A DNA stretch of 64,000 nucleotides from Prochlorococcus sp. AG-436-M02 (GCA_003212515.1 QCPL01000005.1:1-64000), one strand, 5' to 3'; counted from the first letter of the stretch, positions 11,592-23,093 are shown. The notes: generated by a model not told the origin, from the letters alone. Made by a program: numbers and translations.

Positions 11592-12342
11592 CCATCTTCT
11601 TTATATGATTTCTAAATTTTTCAGATTTAAATTGATTTTCAAGCAAGCATCTCTTGCTATTGGATTGGTTGTTGCTTTAGTTTCACCAAGTATTGCTGAT
11701 GTGGTAGAGATTAAGAGTTTTGGCCATAGTTCTTTTCTAGTTCGAGGAGGTGGACATTCGATTTTATTAAATCCATTTAAGGCAGTTGGTTGTGCACAAG
11801 GGCTGAGAGAACCGAATGTGATTCCAGATATTGTTCTTGCAAGTTCTGAGTTGGCAGATGAAGGTTATTGGAAAAAGGAAGGTGTTTTTTTTGTTAAGCC
11901 TGGTTCATATCTTATTAGAGGTTTGAATTTAGAAGGTTTTTCTGCGGCTCATGATCACAATGGTGGCAGAAGATTTGGATATGGAACATTTTGGCAATGG
12001 ACGCAGGGAGGAGTCAATTTTGTTCATCTTGGAGGTATTGCAGGGAATATAGATTCTCAAGATAAATTGCTTTTGGGCCGCCCTGATGTTCTATTTATAG
12101 GAGTTGGTGGAGGTTCAAAGGTTTTTAGTGCTAAAAAGGCTGCTTCAATAGTTAATGAATTAAATCCGAGAATTGTGATACCAGTGCAATATAATCGTGG
12201 AGAAAGGCCTCCTAATTGTGATCAGACTGATATTCAGCCTTTTTTAGATGTCACGCAAAACTTTGAAAACAGGATAATTGGAAGAAACCTTGTAGTCCCC
12301 AATAAGCTACCAGAGAAAACTGTTATTCATTTAATGCAGTGA
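11584..12342 (+). CDS. Exported MBL-fold (UlaG-like) protein with degenerate metal-binding motif
   Basis: N-terminal signal-like segment; GHSSFLVRGG retained but no HxHxDH. Confidence 0.7.
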   Translation: MPNHLLYMISKFFRFKLIFKQASLAIGLVVALVSPSIADVVEIKSFGHSSFLVRGGGHSILLNPFKAVGCAQGLREPNVIPDIVLASSELADEGYWKKEGVFFVKPGSYLIRGLNLEGFSAAHDHNGGRRFGYGTFWQWTQGGVNFVHLGGIAGNIDSQDKLLLGRPDVLFIGVGGGSKVFSAKKAASIVNELNPRIVIPVQYNRGERPPNCDQTDIQPFLDVTQNFENRIIGRNLVVPNKLPEKTVIHLMQ

Positions 12343-13452
12343 TTTCACTGCATTTTTATACATCTTGAAAAATAGTTTCATTTGATCAGTTGTACCAATA
12401 CTGACTCTTAATGAACCGTCTATTGAATATTTATTCTTCATATTCCTAACAAGAATGCCAGACTTCTTGAGATGATCTTCTATTGCTGTTGGACTTTGCT
12501 TTGGCCAGAGTAAAAAGTAATTTCCAGAATCAAGGTGATGCTCTATTTTCTCTTTTGACATTTCTTTTTTCACCCACAATCTAGCTTTTAATACCTCGGC
12601 TACATATTTGTCGATATATACTTGATCGTCAATTGCTGCAAAAGCAGCTGTAACTGCAAAGCTGTTAATATCATAAGGACCTGTTACGCGAGTAATGCGA
12701 TCAATCACCTCAGGGTTACCAATAGCAAAACCTATTCGTAACCCTGCTAAGCCTGAGGTCTTAGAAAGAGATCTGAGTACAACTAGGTTAGGTGTATTGT
12801 CAAAATTTACTATAGGAAGTATACTATCACCTAAAAATGCCTCGTAAAGCTCGTCAATAACTATTAATGTCTGAGGTGATTCATGCGCTAATTGAATAAT
12901 TCTCTTTGCATCTAGGTTGGTTCCTGTTGGGTTATTAGGGTTGCAGATAATAAGAATCTTTGGGTTTAGATTTTGTAGAGCTAGAGAGATTTGCTGAAGA
13001 GGGAACCGAAAACTTCTACCTTCATATGGAATCTCAGTGATCTTCATACCTTGCATATTTGCACATGGATTATAGTAACCAAAGGTAGGTTTTGTGGTTA
13101 AAAATGTTTTACCACGATCGCCATAAGCGTAAAAAATAGAGTGAATTGCAGCATCAACTCCATTAAATATACCTATATGATTGAATGTTAAAGAATTTGA
13201 GTGTAAAGAAGAATTTAGACTGGCTGCAAATGCTTCCTTTAAACCTCGGTATTCAGGATATATAGCAATTTCTTTAGAGGTTATGTTTCGAATAGCTTCG
13301 ATTACCTTAGGACTAGGACCAATAGTGTTTTCATTAAAGTCCAGACGAAGAAGGTTTCTACGGCCTTCTAAAGGAGCTGAGTATGGATTCATTCTTTCTA
13401 TCTCAAGACGGGCTCGAGGGATGTCTTTGGATAATGGATTTAAATGTTGCAT
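12331..13452 (-). CDS. hisC: Histidinol-phosphate aminotransferase-like PLP enzyme
   Basis: LDFNENTIGPSP, NPNNPTGT, RSLSKTSGLAGLRIGF. The track start at 13524 lies inside argS; ATG at 13452 overlaps the argS stop as TAATG. Confidence 0.85.
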   Translation of the reverse strand: MQHLNPLSKDIPRARLEIERMNPYSAPLEGRRNLLRLDFNENTIGPSPKVIEAIRNITSKEIAIYPEYRGLKEAFAASLNSSLHSNSLTFNHIGIFNGVDAAIHSIFYAYGDRGKTFLTTKPTFGYYNPCANMQGMKITEIPYEGRSFRFPLQQISLALQNLNPKILIICNPNNPTGTNLDAKRIIQLAHESPQTLIVIDELYEAFLGDSILPIVNFDNTPNLVVLRSLSKTSGLAGLRIGFAIGNPEVIDRITRVTGPYDINSFAVTAAFAAIDDQVYIDKYVAEVLKARLWVKKEMSKEKIEHHLDSGNYFLLWPKQSPTAIEDHLKKSGILVRNMKNKYSIDGSLRVSIGTTDQMKLFFKMYKNAVKSLH

Positions 13453-15263
13453 TACATTCTTTCCAATGTTGAGATACCTAAGAGATCTAACCCTTTCTTC
13501 AAAACATCTCGAGTTAGTTGGCATAGAGCTAATCGAGATGATCGTGCAGGTTCTTGTGCTTTTAACACTGGTATTTGATCATAAAAACGATTAAACGTTT
13601 GGCTTAATTCAAATAAATAACTACATAATCGATTAGGCAATAATTCTTCTTCTACGACTAGGATCACGTCATCAAATTTTAAAAGTTCTCTAATCAATAT
13701 CCACTCCTGAGGCTTGCTAAATTGTAGTGGTTTTTTAAAAATATCAAAATCTCCCCCTTTGCGATTAATACCAGCAATACGAACGAGAGCATATAATAGG
13801 TATGGTGCGGTATTGCCTTGTAATGAAAGCATTCGATCAAAACTGAATTGATAATTTGTAGTTCTGTTCTGACTAAGGTCAGCGTATTTGACAGCCCCAA
13901 TCCCAATTGTAGATGAGACATGATCAATAAATTCTTGTGATTCTTCACGGTTTTCTTCATGAAGACGTTTTTCAATATCTACTTTTGCTCTTTCTATTGC
14001 TTCATCAAGTAAATCTTTGAGACGTACTGTTTCCCCTGAACGTGTTTTGAGTTTTTTACCATCTTCACCTTGAACAAGACCAAATGGGACATGCTCAAGC
14101 TTGCATTTTTCTGGAATCCATTCTGCTCGCTTTGCAACTTGAAATACACTTGAAAAGTGATTGGCTTGCCCTGAATCAGTAACGTAGATTATCCTTCCTG
14201 CCCCATCACCATTGGGTGGAAATCGAAGTCTATATCGAATTGCAGCCAAGTCAGTTGTTGCATAATTAAATCCTCCATCAGACTTTTGAACAATTAAAGG
14301 TAGAGCCTTACCCTCTTTGCCGGTTATACCTTCAAGAAAAACGCATTGAGCACCTTCATCTTCAACTAACAAACCTAATTCTTTGAGATCTGTAACTACA
14401 TCCATTAAGAAAGGATTATAAAAAGATTCACCTCTTTCGCAAAGTTTAATATCTAAGCGATCATATATTTTTTGAAATTCTTGGCGAGATTGCTCGCACA
14501 ATAGTCTCCAGGCTTCAAGGCTTTCTTTGTTACCTTGTTGAAGTCTGACAACTTCTTCTCTTGAACATTGTTGAAAATATTCATCATCATCAAACTGTTT
14601 TTTTGCTTTTCGATAAAAATCAACTAAGTCTCCAATATTTATTAGATTGGCGGTTGTTAATGCTTCTGGAATAACTAATTTAAGATATGTGATTAACATT
14701 CCGAATTGAGTTCCCCAGTCACCAACATGATTTAGACGTAGAACTTCATAGCCACGGAAACTTAAAACCCTTGCAATTGAATCACCAATAATAGTTGACC
14801 GCAAATGCCCAACATGCATTTCCTTAGCGATGTTTGGACTAGAGAAATCAACAATTATTGGCTTGAGCTTCTTTTCTGTATAGCTATTTGTGACACGTGG
14901 AACTCCAAGATGCTTATCTTTCAGCCTTACAGACAACTCTTGAATGAGAGATTCATTTTTAATAGTTAAATTGATAAAACCAGGACCAGCAAGTTTGGGC
15001 GGATAACATAAGTCATTAAATCTACTGTTCTTTTCCAGTTGTCTTATTATTGTCTCGGCTATATGCCTGGGAGGTTGTTTAATTTTTTTTGCTAAGGTTA
15101 ATGCGCCATTTACTTGAAAGTCCCCAAACTCTGGTTTTGATGCTCGCATCAATTGTGGATCTAGGGATTCTCCGGCTTCTTTAGCAGCTAAGGCTTCTTT
15201 AGCAAAAGCAGTATCTAGTGCTTCGTTTAATTGGTTATTGATTGCTTTATAGATTTCAAACAT
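13452..15263 (-). CDS. argS: Arginyl-tRNA synthetase
   Basis: [25 protein letters not shown] signature; 603 aa. Confidence 0.97.
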   Translation of the reverse strand: MFEIYKAINNQLNEALDTAFAKEALAAKEAGESLDPQLMRASKPEFGDFQVNGALTLAKKIKQPPRHIAETIIRQLEKNSRFNDLCYPPKLAGPGFINLTIKNESLIQELSVRLKDKHLGVPRVTNSYTEKKLKPIIVDFSSPNIAKEMHVGHLRSTIIGDSIARVLSFRGYEVLRLNHVGDWGTQFGMLITYLKLVIPEALTTANLINIGDLVDFYRKAKKQFDDDEYFQQCSREEVVRLQQGNKESLEAWRLLCEQSRQEFQKIYDRLDIKLCERGESFYNPFLMDVVTDLKELGLLVEDEGAQCVFLEGITGKEGKALPLIVQKSDGGFNYATTDLAAIRYRLRFPPNGDGAGRIIYVTDSGQANHFSSVFQVAKRAEWIPEKCKLEHVPFGLVQGEDGKKLKTRSGETVRLKDLLDEAIERAKVDIEKRLHEENREESQEFIDHVSSTIGIGAVKYADLSQNRTTNYQFSFDRMLSLQGNTAPYLLYALVRIAGINRKGGDFDIFKKPLQFSKPQEWILIRELLKFDDVILVVEEELLPNRLCSYLFELSQTFNRFYDQIPVLKAQEPARSSRLALCQLTRDVLKKGLDLLGISTLERM

Positions 15264-16132
15264 TAGTTTTTTTCTCCATTTTCATTGAACCGCATGCTGA
15301 AATCTATCCAATTACTTTTAGTAATAGGAGCACTAGTTGAAATGATATCAACACCAGTAGATGCATAGTTTTTAATTTCTTTGGGATCGATACCAGAAGC
15401 CTCTATCATAATTTTTCTAGACATTTGCTTTGCGAGTGCACGTAAATGTGGAACTAACATACATATATGTTTGGCTGACATCTCATCAAGAAGAACCCCA
15501 TCAGCGCCAGCTGAAATGGCTTCTTTTGCTTGTTGATCTGTTTCCGCTTCGACAATAATTTTGCTTGTCCATGGAATGTTTTTCCTTAATGACTGGATAG
15601 ATTTATCGATCCCATCACTCCATGCTATGTGGTTCTCTTTTAACATTGCAGCATCATCGAGACCTAAACGATGATTAATTCCACCACCACACCTCATCGC
15701 ATATTTTTCTAATTGCCGCAGTCCCGGTGTCGTCTTCCTTGTATCTGCTAAAAGTACTCCTGTACCTTGAAGTTCTGAAACTAGCTTTTTAGTCGCTGTA
15801 GCTATTCCTGAGAGATGCATTGCTAAGTTGAGAGCTGTTCTTTCTCCAGCTAAGAGTGAATATACTGGCCCATGCAACTCAATAATTCTTTCACCAAGAG
15901 TAAAACTTTCCCCATCAGCTTTTTTAAGATCTATTTTGACTGATGAATCAAGATGATTATAAAGACATCTAACCAGTTCCCCTCCACAAAAAATTCCATC
16001 TTGCTTGCATTTCCAATAAGCATGCTTATTTTTGCTACTATCAATAGCTGCTTGAGTCAGATCACCACGGCCTATATCTTCGTCAAGCCATGTTTCTAGC
16101 ATATGTTTAATAGTTGGTGTAATTATCTTCAA
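15263..16132 (-). CDS. nadC: Nicotinate-nucleotide pyrophosphorylase
   Basis: [36 protein letters not shown]. Confidence 0.96.
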   Translation of the reverse strand: MKIITPTIKHMLETWLDEDIGRGDLTQAAIDSSKNKHAYWKCKQDGIFCGGELVRCLYNHLDSSVKIDLKKADGESFTLGERIIELHGPVYSLLAGERTALNLAMHLSGIATATKKLVSELQGTGVLLADTRKTTPGLRQLEKYAMRCGGGINHRLGLDDAAMLKENHIAWSDGIDKSIQSLRKNIPWTSKIIVEAETDQQAKEAISAGADGVLLDEMSAKHICMLVPHLRALAKQMSRKIMIEASGIDPKEIKNYASTGVDIISTSAPITKSNWIDFSMRFNENGEKN

Positions 16133-16233
16133 GATTCCAATAGATAAAAAAGATTTGAGTAGGCGGGTTTTAGAAGATTTTGAATGGATTGTTTTTAGGA
16201 GAATAAGGCTTCATTGCCCAATAATAAGTTGTT

Positions 16234-17601
16234 TTACTTTCCGATACAAAATCTTGAGAATATTCGGTCTAGCAATGCTTCTGTTATTTCCTCACCAGTT
16301 ACTTGATTTAACTTGTAGATAGCTTCTCTTAGGTCAATAGTCCAGAAATCCCAGGGTAAACGCTGTTTCGCCACCTCCTTGATTTGATCAATAGATTTGG
16401 CAGCATCTTTCACAAGATCAAGTTGCCTTTGGTTTAAGGCAATTTCCACTCCGGATGTTTCATTGGCCCCACATATATTTAACAATTTTCTAATCACTTC
16501 TTGTTCTCCTTCCCCAGTTAACGTACTCATAGTCACCTCTGCCATAGACTTTGTATCCTTAATTGGAAGATCAGATTTATTACCGACTAAAAGTTTTGGC
16601 GTTTCTCTTGGGATTTGTTCCAGGAGTTTTTGGTCATTATGTGTCCAACCTTGATTCAGATCAAAAATGAGTACAACCACATCTGCAGTTAATAAAGCTT
16701 TTTGGCTTAATGAAACACCTATTTTTTCTATTGCATCATTTGTTTCTCTAATGCCAGCAGTGTCAAGCAGTCTGATTGGGATGTTTTCTAGAATAATTTC
16801 ACTTTCTAAAAGGTCCCTTGTAGTTCCGGGTAAGTTTGTCACGATAGCTTTTTCTTTTTTACTTAAAAGATTGAGGAGTGAACTTTTCCCTACATTCGGA
16901 GATCCAATAAGTGCAATTTTTAAACCATTTCGTATTAAGCACCCTTGTTCTGCATTGGAAATAAGTTGACTTAGTTGGTTGTGAATTAACATTAGATCAT
17001 CTAAAAGAATCTTTGAATTGAGAGTTGGCAGATCTTCCTCAAAGTCAATTCGGGCTTCAATTTCACTTAGCTGATCAAGAAGTTTGTTTTTTATTTCATT
17101 TATGCTATTAGTAATATCACCATCAATTCCTGCAATAGCTAATTGAGCAGCTTTTTGAGTACGAGCACTTATCAATTCATGAATAGCTTCTGCTTGAGTA
17201 ATATCAAGGCGCCCATTTAAAACTGCACGTTGGCTGAATTCTCCAGGGAATGCCCTTCTTGTATTGGGTTGCATTAATACTTGTTCAAGGACTTGCTGAA
17301 CAACTATTAAGCCTCCATGACAATGAATTTCTACTACATCTTCTCCTGTGAAACTCCTTGGACCCTCCATGAATAATATTAAAACCTCATCAATTTTTTT
17401 TTGGGTTTGTAGATTGATAACATATCCATAAAGAATGGAGTGACTTTTCCAAATTTGGTTCCCTGGTATTTGAACAATACTTGACACAACTTGCTTTGCT
17501 AGAGGTCCAGATACTTTGACAATGGCAATGGCCCCTTCCTCTGGTGAGATTGCTGAAGCAATAGCAGCGATTGTTTCTTCTGTAGGAAATGTCAGACTCA
17601 T
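16234..17601 (-). CDS. mnmE: tRNA modification GTPase MnmE
   Basis: GSPNVGKSSLLN, GTTRD, DTAGIRET; C-terminal FCIGK. Confidence 0.97.
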   Translation of the reverse strand: MSLTFPTEETIAAIASAISPEEGAIAIVKVSGPLAKQVVSSIVQIPGNQIWKSHSILYGYVINLQTQKKIDEVLILFMEGPRSFTGEDVVEIHCHGGLIVVQQVLEQVLMQPNTRRAFPGEFSQRAVLNGRLDITQAEAIHELISARTQKAAQLAIAGIDGDITNSINEIKNKLLDQLSEIEARIDFEEDLPTLNSKILLDDLMLIHNQLSQLISNAEQGCLIRNGLKIALIGSPNVGKSSLLNLLSKKEKAIVTNLPGTTRDLLESEIILENIPIRLLDTAGIRETNDAIEKIGVSLSQKALLTADVVVLIFDLNQGWTHNDQKLLEQIPRETPKLLVGNKSDLPIKDTKSMAEVTMSTLTGEGEQEVIRKLLNICGANETSGVEIALNQRQLDLVKDAAKSIDQIKEVAKQRLPWDFWTIDLREAIYKLNQVTGEEITEALLDRIFSRFCIGK

Positions 17602-17669
17602 AAACTAATTATTGGATTTTTTCCTACGATTACATCGATGCAATGCACTACCATATTTAAGGATATGAA

Positions 17670-18131
17670 ATGATCAGCAATTGCCTGAAGTGGTTCAAGA
17701 AATTTAGACGATCGTTGATTGTGCTTTGGGAGCTTGAAGGAACACCCGCAGAGAGGGCTCGCGGTATAGGCGTTGGTGTTTTGAGTGGTTGTTTCCCTTT
17801 CTTTGGATTGCAATCCCTGATTGGAGTATGTTTGGCTAGCTTGTTTAAAGGTAATCATTTGCTTGCTGTTATTGGGACGTGGATTAGTAACCCTCTCACA
17901 TATATTCCTCTTTATTGGTTTAACTATAAGATTGGATCCTTCTTTTTGGGTACAGTGCGTGAATTAGATAATTTTAGTCGATTAACTCAGCGACAGATGT
18001 GGGATCAAGGTTGGCTGATTAGCAGTAGGGTATTATTTGGTTCATTAATTGTAGGATTGTTTTTAGGCTTAATTTTAGGTTTGAGTTCTTATATTCTCTT
18101 AAAATCTTTTTCTAATAAAAAATATTTTTAA
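17670..18131 (+). CDS. DUF2062 membrane protein
   Basis: GTPAERARGIGVGVLSGCFPFFGLQS and GTWISNPLTYIPLY motifs. Confidence 0.8.
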   Translation: MISNCLKWFKKFRRSLIVLWELEGTPAERARGIGVGVLSGCFPFFGLQSLIGVCLASLFKGNHLLAVIGTWISNPLTYIPLYWFNYKIGSFFLGTVRELDNFSRLTQRQMWDQGWLISSRVLFGSLIVGLFLGLILGLSSYILLKSFSNKKYF

Positions 18132-20401
18132 TTAAGTCCTGTGCGGGCTATATCAATAACATCTGCCATAGCACGAATTTTATTTATGGTAAGCATTAAC
18201 TGCTCAGAATTTCTTAATTCAATTTTTAGGTCAATACAGGCTGGTTTCCCAGAAGAAGTTTGAACACGAGCATCACTTACATTAATGCCATTATCTGATA
18301 GTCGCATCAATATATCTTTTAGAACACCTACGCGATCAATTACTTCAATACGTATTTGCGTTGAAAACTTATTGCTTTGACTAAGTTGACTATTATTCCA
18401 TCTAACAGGTAATCGCCTTGCACTAGGTACTGATTCTAAATTTATACAATTTTGTCTATGTATTGTAATCCCATGGTTCCCTAGCGCTACAGTGCCAACA
18501 ATATCTTCCCCTGGAAGGGGGCTACAGCAACCACCTAGTCGATACTCAAGTCCTTCTAGGCCAATAATAGGCGAACTTTTTAGTGAAGACTTAGTTGATG
18601 CTAATGTGGCTTGTTGATTACTTATATTATGTTCAACAATTTCATCTTCCTTCTCTGAAGATAAAGTAGTTATATTTTGAAGACGTATCTCTTCTCGTAG
18701 TCGATTAAGAATTTGATGAAGGGTAATTGCACCAAAACCAAGGGCTGCAAGTAAATCATCTGTTGATTTTAAATTACATCGCTCTGCGACTCGTTTCATT
18801 GCTTCACCATTGAGCAATGTATCGAAACCTGTTCTGCCTAAATCTCGTTCGAGGAGATCTTTCCCTCTCTGGATTGTTTCATCTCTGTGACTAATTTTAT
18901 ACCATTGTCTTATACGATTTCTTGCTGTAGGAGTTGCTACATAGTTCAACCAATCAAGACTAGGATGAGCTGTCTTGCTTGTAATAATTTCAACGAAATC
19001 ACCATTATTTAATGGGGTTGTCAAAGCACAAAGTTTGTCATTAATACGTGTGCCATGACAATGGTTGCCAATTTCAGAGTGGATTCTATAAGCAAAATCT
19101 ATTGCAGTCGAACCTTTCCTCAGGCCAACAACATCTCCTTTAGGTGTAAAAACAAAGACTTCTTCATCAAATAAATCTTCTTTAATAGATGAAAGATAGT
19201 CATTATGATCAGATCCACCTTCCTCTTGTTGCCAGTCAACAAGTTGACGTAGCCAATTAAATCGTTCTGTATTTCCTGCTGCAGGAGAACCACCTTCTTT
19301 GTATTTCCAGTGTGCAGCAATTCCAAATTCAGCAACCTGATGCATTTCAGGTGTCCTGATTTGCACTTCTATTGGTCTATGTCTGCCAATGACAGCTGTA
19401 TGAAGTGATTGGTAGCCATTTGGTTTGGGAAGACCTATGTAATCTTTAAAACGTCCTGGGATCGGTCTAAATGTATCGTGGACTACTGCTAAAGCTCGGT
19501 AACAGGTCTCTAAGTTTGGGACAATAATGCGAAGTGCTGCAACATCGTAAATCTCATGAAACTCTTTATCTTGACGTTGCATTTTGCTCCAAATACCAAA
19601 TAGGTGTTTTGGACGTCCAGTAATTTCACAATCGAGGAGACCTGATTCAATTAAGCGGGTTTTTAGAGATTTAACGGTTGTTTCTAAACGCTTTTCTCTT
19701 TCACTGCGCTTTGTAACTACTTCTTGTTGTATTTGCTTATAAGACTTTGGTTCGAGCAGTTTAAATGCAAGGTCTTCTAATTCCCATTTAAAACGACCTA
19801 TGCCCAGTCGATTAGCTAAAGGAGCATAGATTTCTCGAGTTTCAAGAGCAATGCGTTCTTGTTTGTCAGGTTGTAAAGCATCTATAGTTCGCATGTTATG
19901 CAACCTATCAGCAAGTTTTACAAGAACTACACGTATATCACTAGCCATTGCTAAAAACATTTTGCGAAGGTTTTCAGCTTGGGCTTCCGTCCTATTAGGG
20001 AAGTGAATACCTCCTAATTTGGTGACGCCTTCAACTAATCCTCTTACTTCAGCCCCAAAATATTCTTCTAATTGATCAAGGGAAATATTTGTATCTTCAA
20101 CAACATCATGAAGAAAACCTGCTGCTATGACTTTTGGACTGGCTCCAATTTCTTTAAGGAGATTGGCTACTGCAACAGGATGAACTATGTATGGATCACC
20201 ACTTACTCTAAATTGACCTTTATGTAATCTAAATGCTAAGTCAAAAGCTGATGCTAGTAATGCTTCTGAATCCGCAGGGCAGCATTCTCCTATAGGGTTT
20301 GGGACTTGCCTGATGCATTTTTTCAACCATTCTGGTAGAGAGATGCCATAGTCATCAGAACTTTGAATGAGATCCTCTCTAAGCAAAGGTTCATCAGACA
20401 T
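18128..20401 (-). CDS. spoT: (p)ppGpp synthetase/hydrolase
   Basis: HD motif HDVVEDT, RelA/SpoT synthetase domain, TGS and ACT domains. Likely start MSDEPLL at 20401; track start 20461. Confidence 0.93.
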   Translation of the reverse strand: MSDEPLLREDLIQSSDDYGISLPEWLKKCIRQVPNPIGECCPADSEALLASAFDLAFRLHKGQFRVSGDPYIVHPVAVANLLKEIGASPKVIAAGFLHDVVEDTNISLDQLEEYFGAEVRGLVEGVTKLGGIHFPNRTEAQAENLRKMFLAMASDIRVVLVKLADRLHNMRTIDALQPDKQERIALETREIYAPLANRLGIGRFKWELEDLAFKLLEPKSYKQIQQEVVTKRSEREKRLETTVKSLKTRLIESGLLDCEITGRPKHLFGIWSKMQRQDKEFHEIYDVAALRIIVPNLETCYRALAVVHDTFRPIPGRFKDYIGLPKPNGYQSLHTAVIGRHRPIEVQIRTPEMHQVAEFGIAAHWKYKEGGSPAAGNTERFNWLRQLVDWQQEEGGSDHNDYLSSIKEDLFDEEVFVFTPKGDVVGLRKGSTAIDFAYRIHSEIGNHCHGTRINDKLCALTTPLNNGDFVEIITSKTAHPSLDWLNYVATPTARNRIRQWYKISHRDETIQRGKDLLERDLGRTGFDTLLNGEAMKRVAERCNLKSTDDLLAALGFGAITLHQILNRLREEIRLQNITTLSSEKEDEIVEHNISNQQATLASTKSSLKSSPIIGLEGLEYRLGGCCSPLPGEDIVGTVALGNHGITIHRQNCINLESVPSARRLPVRWNNSQLSQSNKFSTQIRIEVIDRVGVLKDILMRLSDNGINVSDARVQTSSGKPACIDLKIELRNSEQLMLTINKIRAMADVIDIARTGLN

Positions 20402-20516
20402 GGTCAAATTCCCCACCAATGTGGTCTGTCTGCTATTTGAGGCAGAAGAGGTGTTTAACATCTGTCCCAGTGGGTTAACTCATCTTATTCGTGCTTAAGC
20501 AGCCTTGCTAAAATTT

Positions 20517-22127
20517 ATGAATTGTTCTCAAAAGGATGTCTTAAATATTAAAGATCTGTGTGTTTCATACCCACATAGCAAGAAGTGGGTCTTAGATAAT
20601 TTTACGTTGAATCTGGGGTCTGGAGAACGCCTTGCATTGCTTGGGAGTTCAGGCTCTGGGAAAAGCACTGTAGCTAAGGCCTTATTGCAAATAATCCCTG
20701 CTGGCAGTATTTGTAGAGGAGAAATTTTGTTGAATGGTAACGATTTACTGAAAAAACCTAATGAGGCTTTGCACAAATTACGAGGAGAATTAATTGGATT
20801 AGTTTTCCAGGATCCTGGTACTCGTCTGAACCCCTTAATGACCATTGGGGAGCATCTTATGGATACTTTGCATTCCCATCAGCCAGATCAGTCATCTTCT
20901 TTTAGAAGAATGAGATCAGAAGAATTATTGAAAAAAGTTGGGATTAATCCACAACGTTTCAATTCATATCCACATGAGTTCAGTGGTGGGATGCGCCAAC
21001 GTGTTGCTATTGCTTTGGCTATTGCTTTAAACCCACCTTTGATTATTGCTGATGAACCAACTTCTAGCTTGGATGTAGCAATTGCCAATCAAATTATGGG
21101 AGAATTGAGCTTTCTTTGTGATGAATTAGGAAGCTCTCTATTATTAATTACGCATGATCTTGCACTTGCCTCCAGATGGTGCTCAAGAATGGCAATTCTT
21201 GACCATGGAAAGATTGTAGAAGAGTCTCCTACTCAAAACTTGATCAATTATCCTGGTTCCTGTTTAGCTAAGAAGTTAGTTGATGCAGCAAAAAAACGAG
21301 AGGGGGCTGCTTTTGAAGTAAAGCCAGTTGCAAAAACTATTTTAGAAGTAAATCGATTACGTTGTTGGCATTCTTTGGGAGGTATGCCCTGGAAGTCGAA
21401 TTGGTTAAGGGCAATTGACGAAGTGAGCTTTTCATTACACGTAGGTGAAACATTAGGTGTAGTAGGAGTATCTGGTTGTGGTAAAAGTACATTATGTCGA
21501 GCTCTCTTAGGTTTAATCCCAATTAGGGGAGGTGAGGTCAATTTGCTTGGGACTAACCTGGCAAAGTTGAAAGGAAATCATTTGAAAATCGCGAGACAAT
21601 CTCTGCAAATGATTTTCCAAGATCCCTTTGCTTCCTTAAATCCCAAAATGACTGTTTTAGAAACAGTTTCTGATCCTCTTTTACTCCATGGTTTAGCAAC
21701 AAAAACTAGTGCAAAAGAACAAGTCCGCTTCTTACTAGAACAAGTTGGTTTAACCCCAGTAGATTATTTTATAAATCGTCTACCAAATCATCTTTCAGGT
21801 GGCCAGCAACAGAGAGTCGCAATTGCTCGTTCATTGAGCCTATCTCCTAAGATTTTAATCTGTGACGAAAGTATCAGTATGTTGGACCTAGAAATTCAGG
21901 CAGATATATTGGATTTACTTCACTTGTTACAAAAGGATCTTGGATTAGCCATTATTTTCATTACGCATGACTTATCTGTGGCTAGTTCTTTTTGCCATAG
22001 AGTCATTGTTTTGGATCAAGGGAAAATCGTAGAGGAAGGGCCTGCGCAGCAAATCTTTCAAGATCCTAAGTCTCTTTTAACAAAGGAGTTAATTCGTGCT
22101 TCACCAACAATTTTTTCTCCAGTCTGA
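20517..22127 (+). CDS. ABC transporter, two fused ATP-binding domains (oligopeptide/nickel type)
   Basis: Two Walker A motifs (GSSGSGKST, GVSGCGKST) and two signature motifs (FSGGMRQR, LSGGQQQR). Track starts at 20505; ATG at 20517 (MNCSQKD) preferred. Confidence 0.9.
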   Translation: MNCSQKDVLNIKDLCVSYPHSKKWVLDNFTLNLGSGERLALLGSSGSGKSTVAKALLQIIPAGSICRGEILLNGNDLLKKPNEALHKLRGELIGLVFQDPGTRLNPLMTIGEHLMDTLHSHQPDQSSSFRRMRSEELLKKVGINPQRFNSYPHEFSGGMRQRVAIALAIALNPPLIIADEPTSSLDVAIANQIMGELSFLCDELGSSLLLITHDLALASRWCSRMAILDHGKIVEESPTQNLINYPGSCLAKKLVDAAKKREGAAFEVKPVAKTILEVNRLRCWHSLGGMPWKSNWLRAIDEVSFSLHVGETLGVVGVSGCGKSTLCRALLGLIPIRGGEVNLLGTNLAKLKGNHLKIARQSLQMIFQDPFASLNPKMTVLETVSDPLLLHGLATKTSAKEQVRFLLEQVGLTPVDYFINRLPNHLSGGQQQRVAIARSLSLSPKILICDESISMLDLEIQADILDLLHLLQKDLGLAIIFITHDLSVASSFCHRVIVLDQGKIVEEGPAQQIFQDPKSLLTKELIRASPTIFSPV

Positions 22128-22136
22128 GCGGACATA

Positions 22137-23093
22137 TTATTTGCGTAAAATAGAAAGAATTTTCAGAAAAGCATCAGGTAATGGAGCCTCGAAAAGCATC
22201 TCTTGCTTTGAGATGGGATGCTTCAAGCCAAGATGTACGGCATGTAAGACTTGACCTGCAAGTTTTGTTGGTAATTTTTTGCAACGACTATAAGTTGGAT
22301 CTCCAAGGATTGGATGTCCTATATGAGCCGAATGCACGCGAATTTGATGGGTACGTCCAGTATCTAATTTAAATTTCAGAAGAGAATAGTCGCCCAAGCG
22401 TTCTTTTAGTTCCCAATGAGTACAAGCATATCGACCTGATTCATCATTGACTACTGCATATTTTTTCCTATCTACTGGATGACGACCAATAGCCCCTATA
22501 ACTATTCCTTTGTCGCCATTTGGGACTCCATGAACTAAAGCGAGGTATTGCCGAGAAGCAATCCTTTTTTGGATTTGTATCTGCAGATTTAACAAGGCTT
22601 CTTGGCTTTTGGCAACAACAATACAGCCTGTAGTATCTTTATCGAGTCTATGTACAATTCCAGGACGAAGTTTACCGTTAATTCCAGGGAGGTCGGGGCA
22701 GTGATGCAATAATCCATTGACTAATGTCCCGCTTTTATTCCCTGGAGCAGGATGAACAGTTAGTCCTGCTTGCTTATTAATAATTATAAGATGTTCATCT
22801 TCATAAAGGATGTCTAAGTCTATTTTCTCTGGCTTTAGATATGGCAATGGTTCTGGTGGAAGTACCCATACTTTAATTTCATCATTTGTTCGAAGAGGAG
22901 TTTTCGCTTTGCCTTGTTTTCCATTCACTAGTACTAAACCATTTTCAATGAATTTTTGAATTCTTGCTCTACTTTGTTCTGGCCTTTGACTCACTAGCCA
23001 TCGATCTAAACGCATTGGTAATGGATTGAGATAATGGAGTACCGCCAATTCTCCTTCACCTTCACCAAAGGGATGTGTTTGAGTTGTAGACAT
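22137..23093 (-). CDS. rluD: RluA/RluD-family 23S rRNA pseudouridine synthase
   Basis: S4-like N-terminus, GIVHRLDKDTTGCIVVAK. Confidence 0.92.
   Translation of the reverse strand: MSTTQTHPFGEGEGELAVLHYLNPLPMRLDRWLVSQRPEQSRARIQKFIENGLVLVNGKQGKAKTPLRTNDEIKVWVLPPEPLPYLKPEKIDLDILYEDEHLIIINKQAGLTVHPAPGNKSGTLVNGLLHHCPDLPGINGKLRPGIVHRLDKDTTGCIVVAKSQEALLNLQIQIQKRIASRQYLALVHGVPNGDKGIVIGAIGRHPVDRKKYAVVNDESGRYACTHWELKERLGDYSLLKFKLDTGRTHQIRVHSAHIGHPILGDPTYSRCKKLPTKLAGQVLHAVHLGLKHPISKQEMLFEAPLPDAFLKILSILRK

Noticed and set aside
13181-13975. ORFs antisense to hisC and argS (137 and 93 aa)
   Set aside because: Overlap conserved coding sequence on the opposite strand with low-complexity translation.
17598-17858. 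86-aa minus-strand ORF between mnmE and DUF2062 gene
   Set aside because: Mostly antisense to the DUF2062 gene; no motif.
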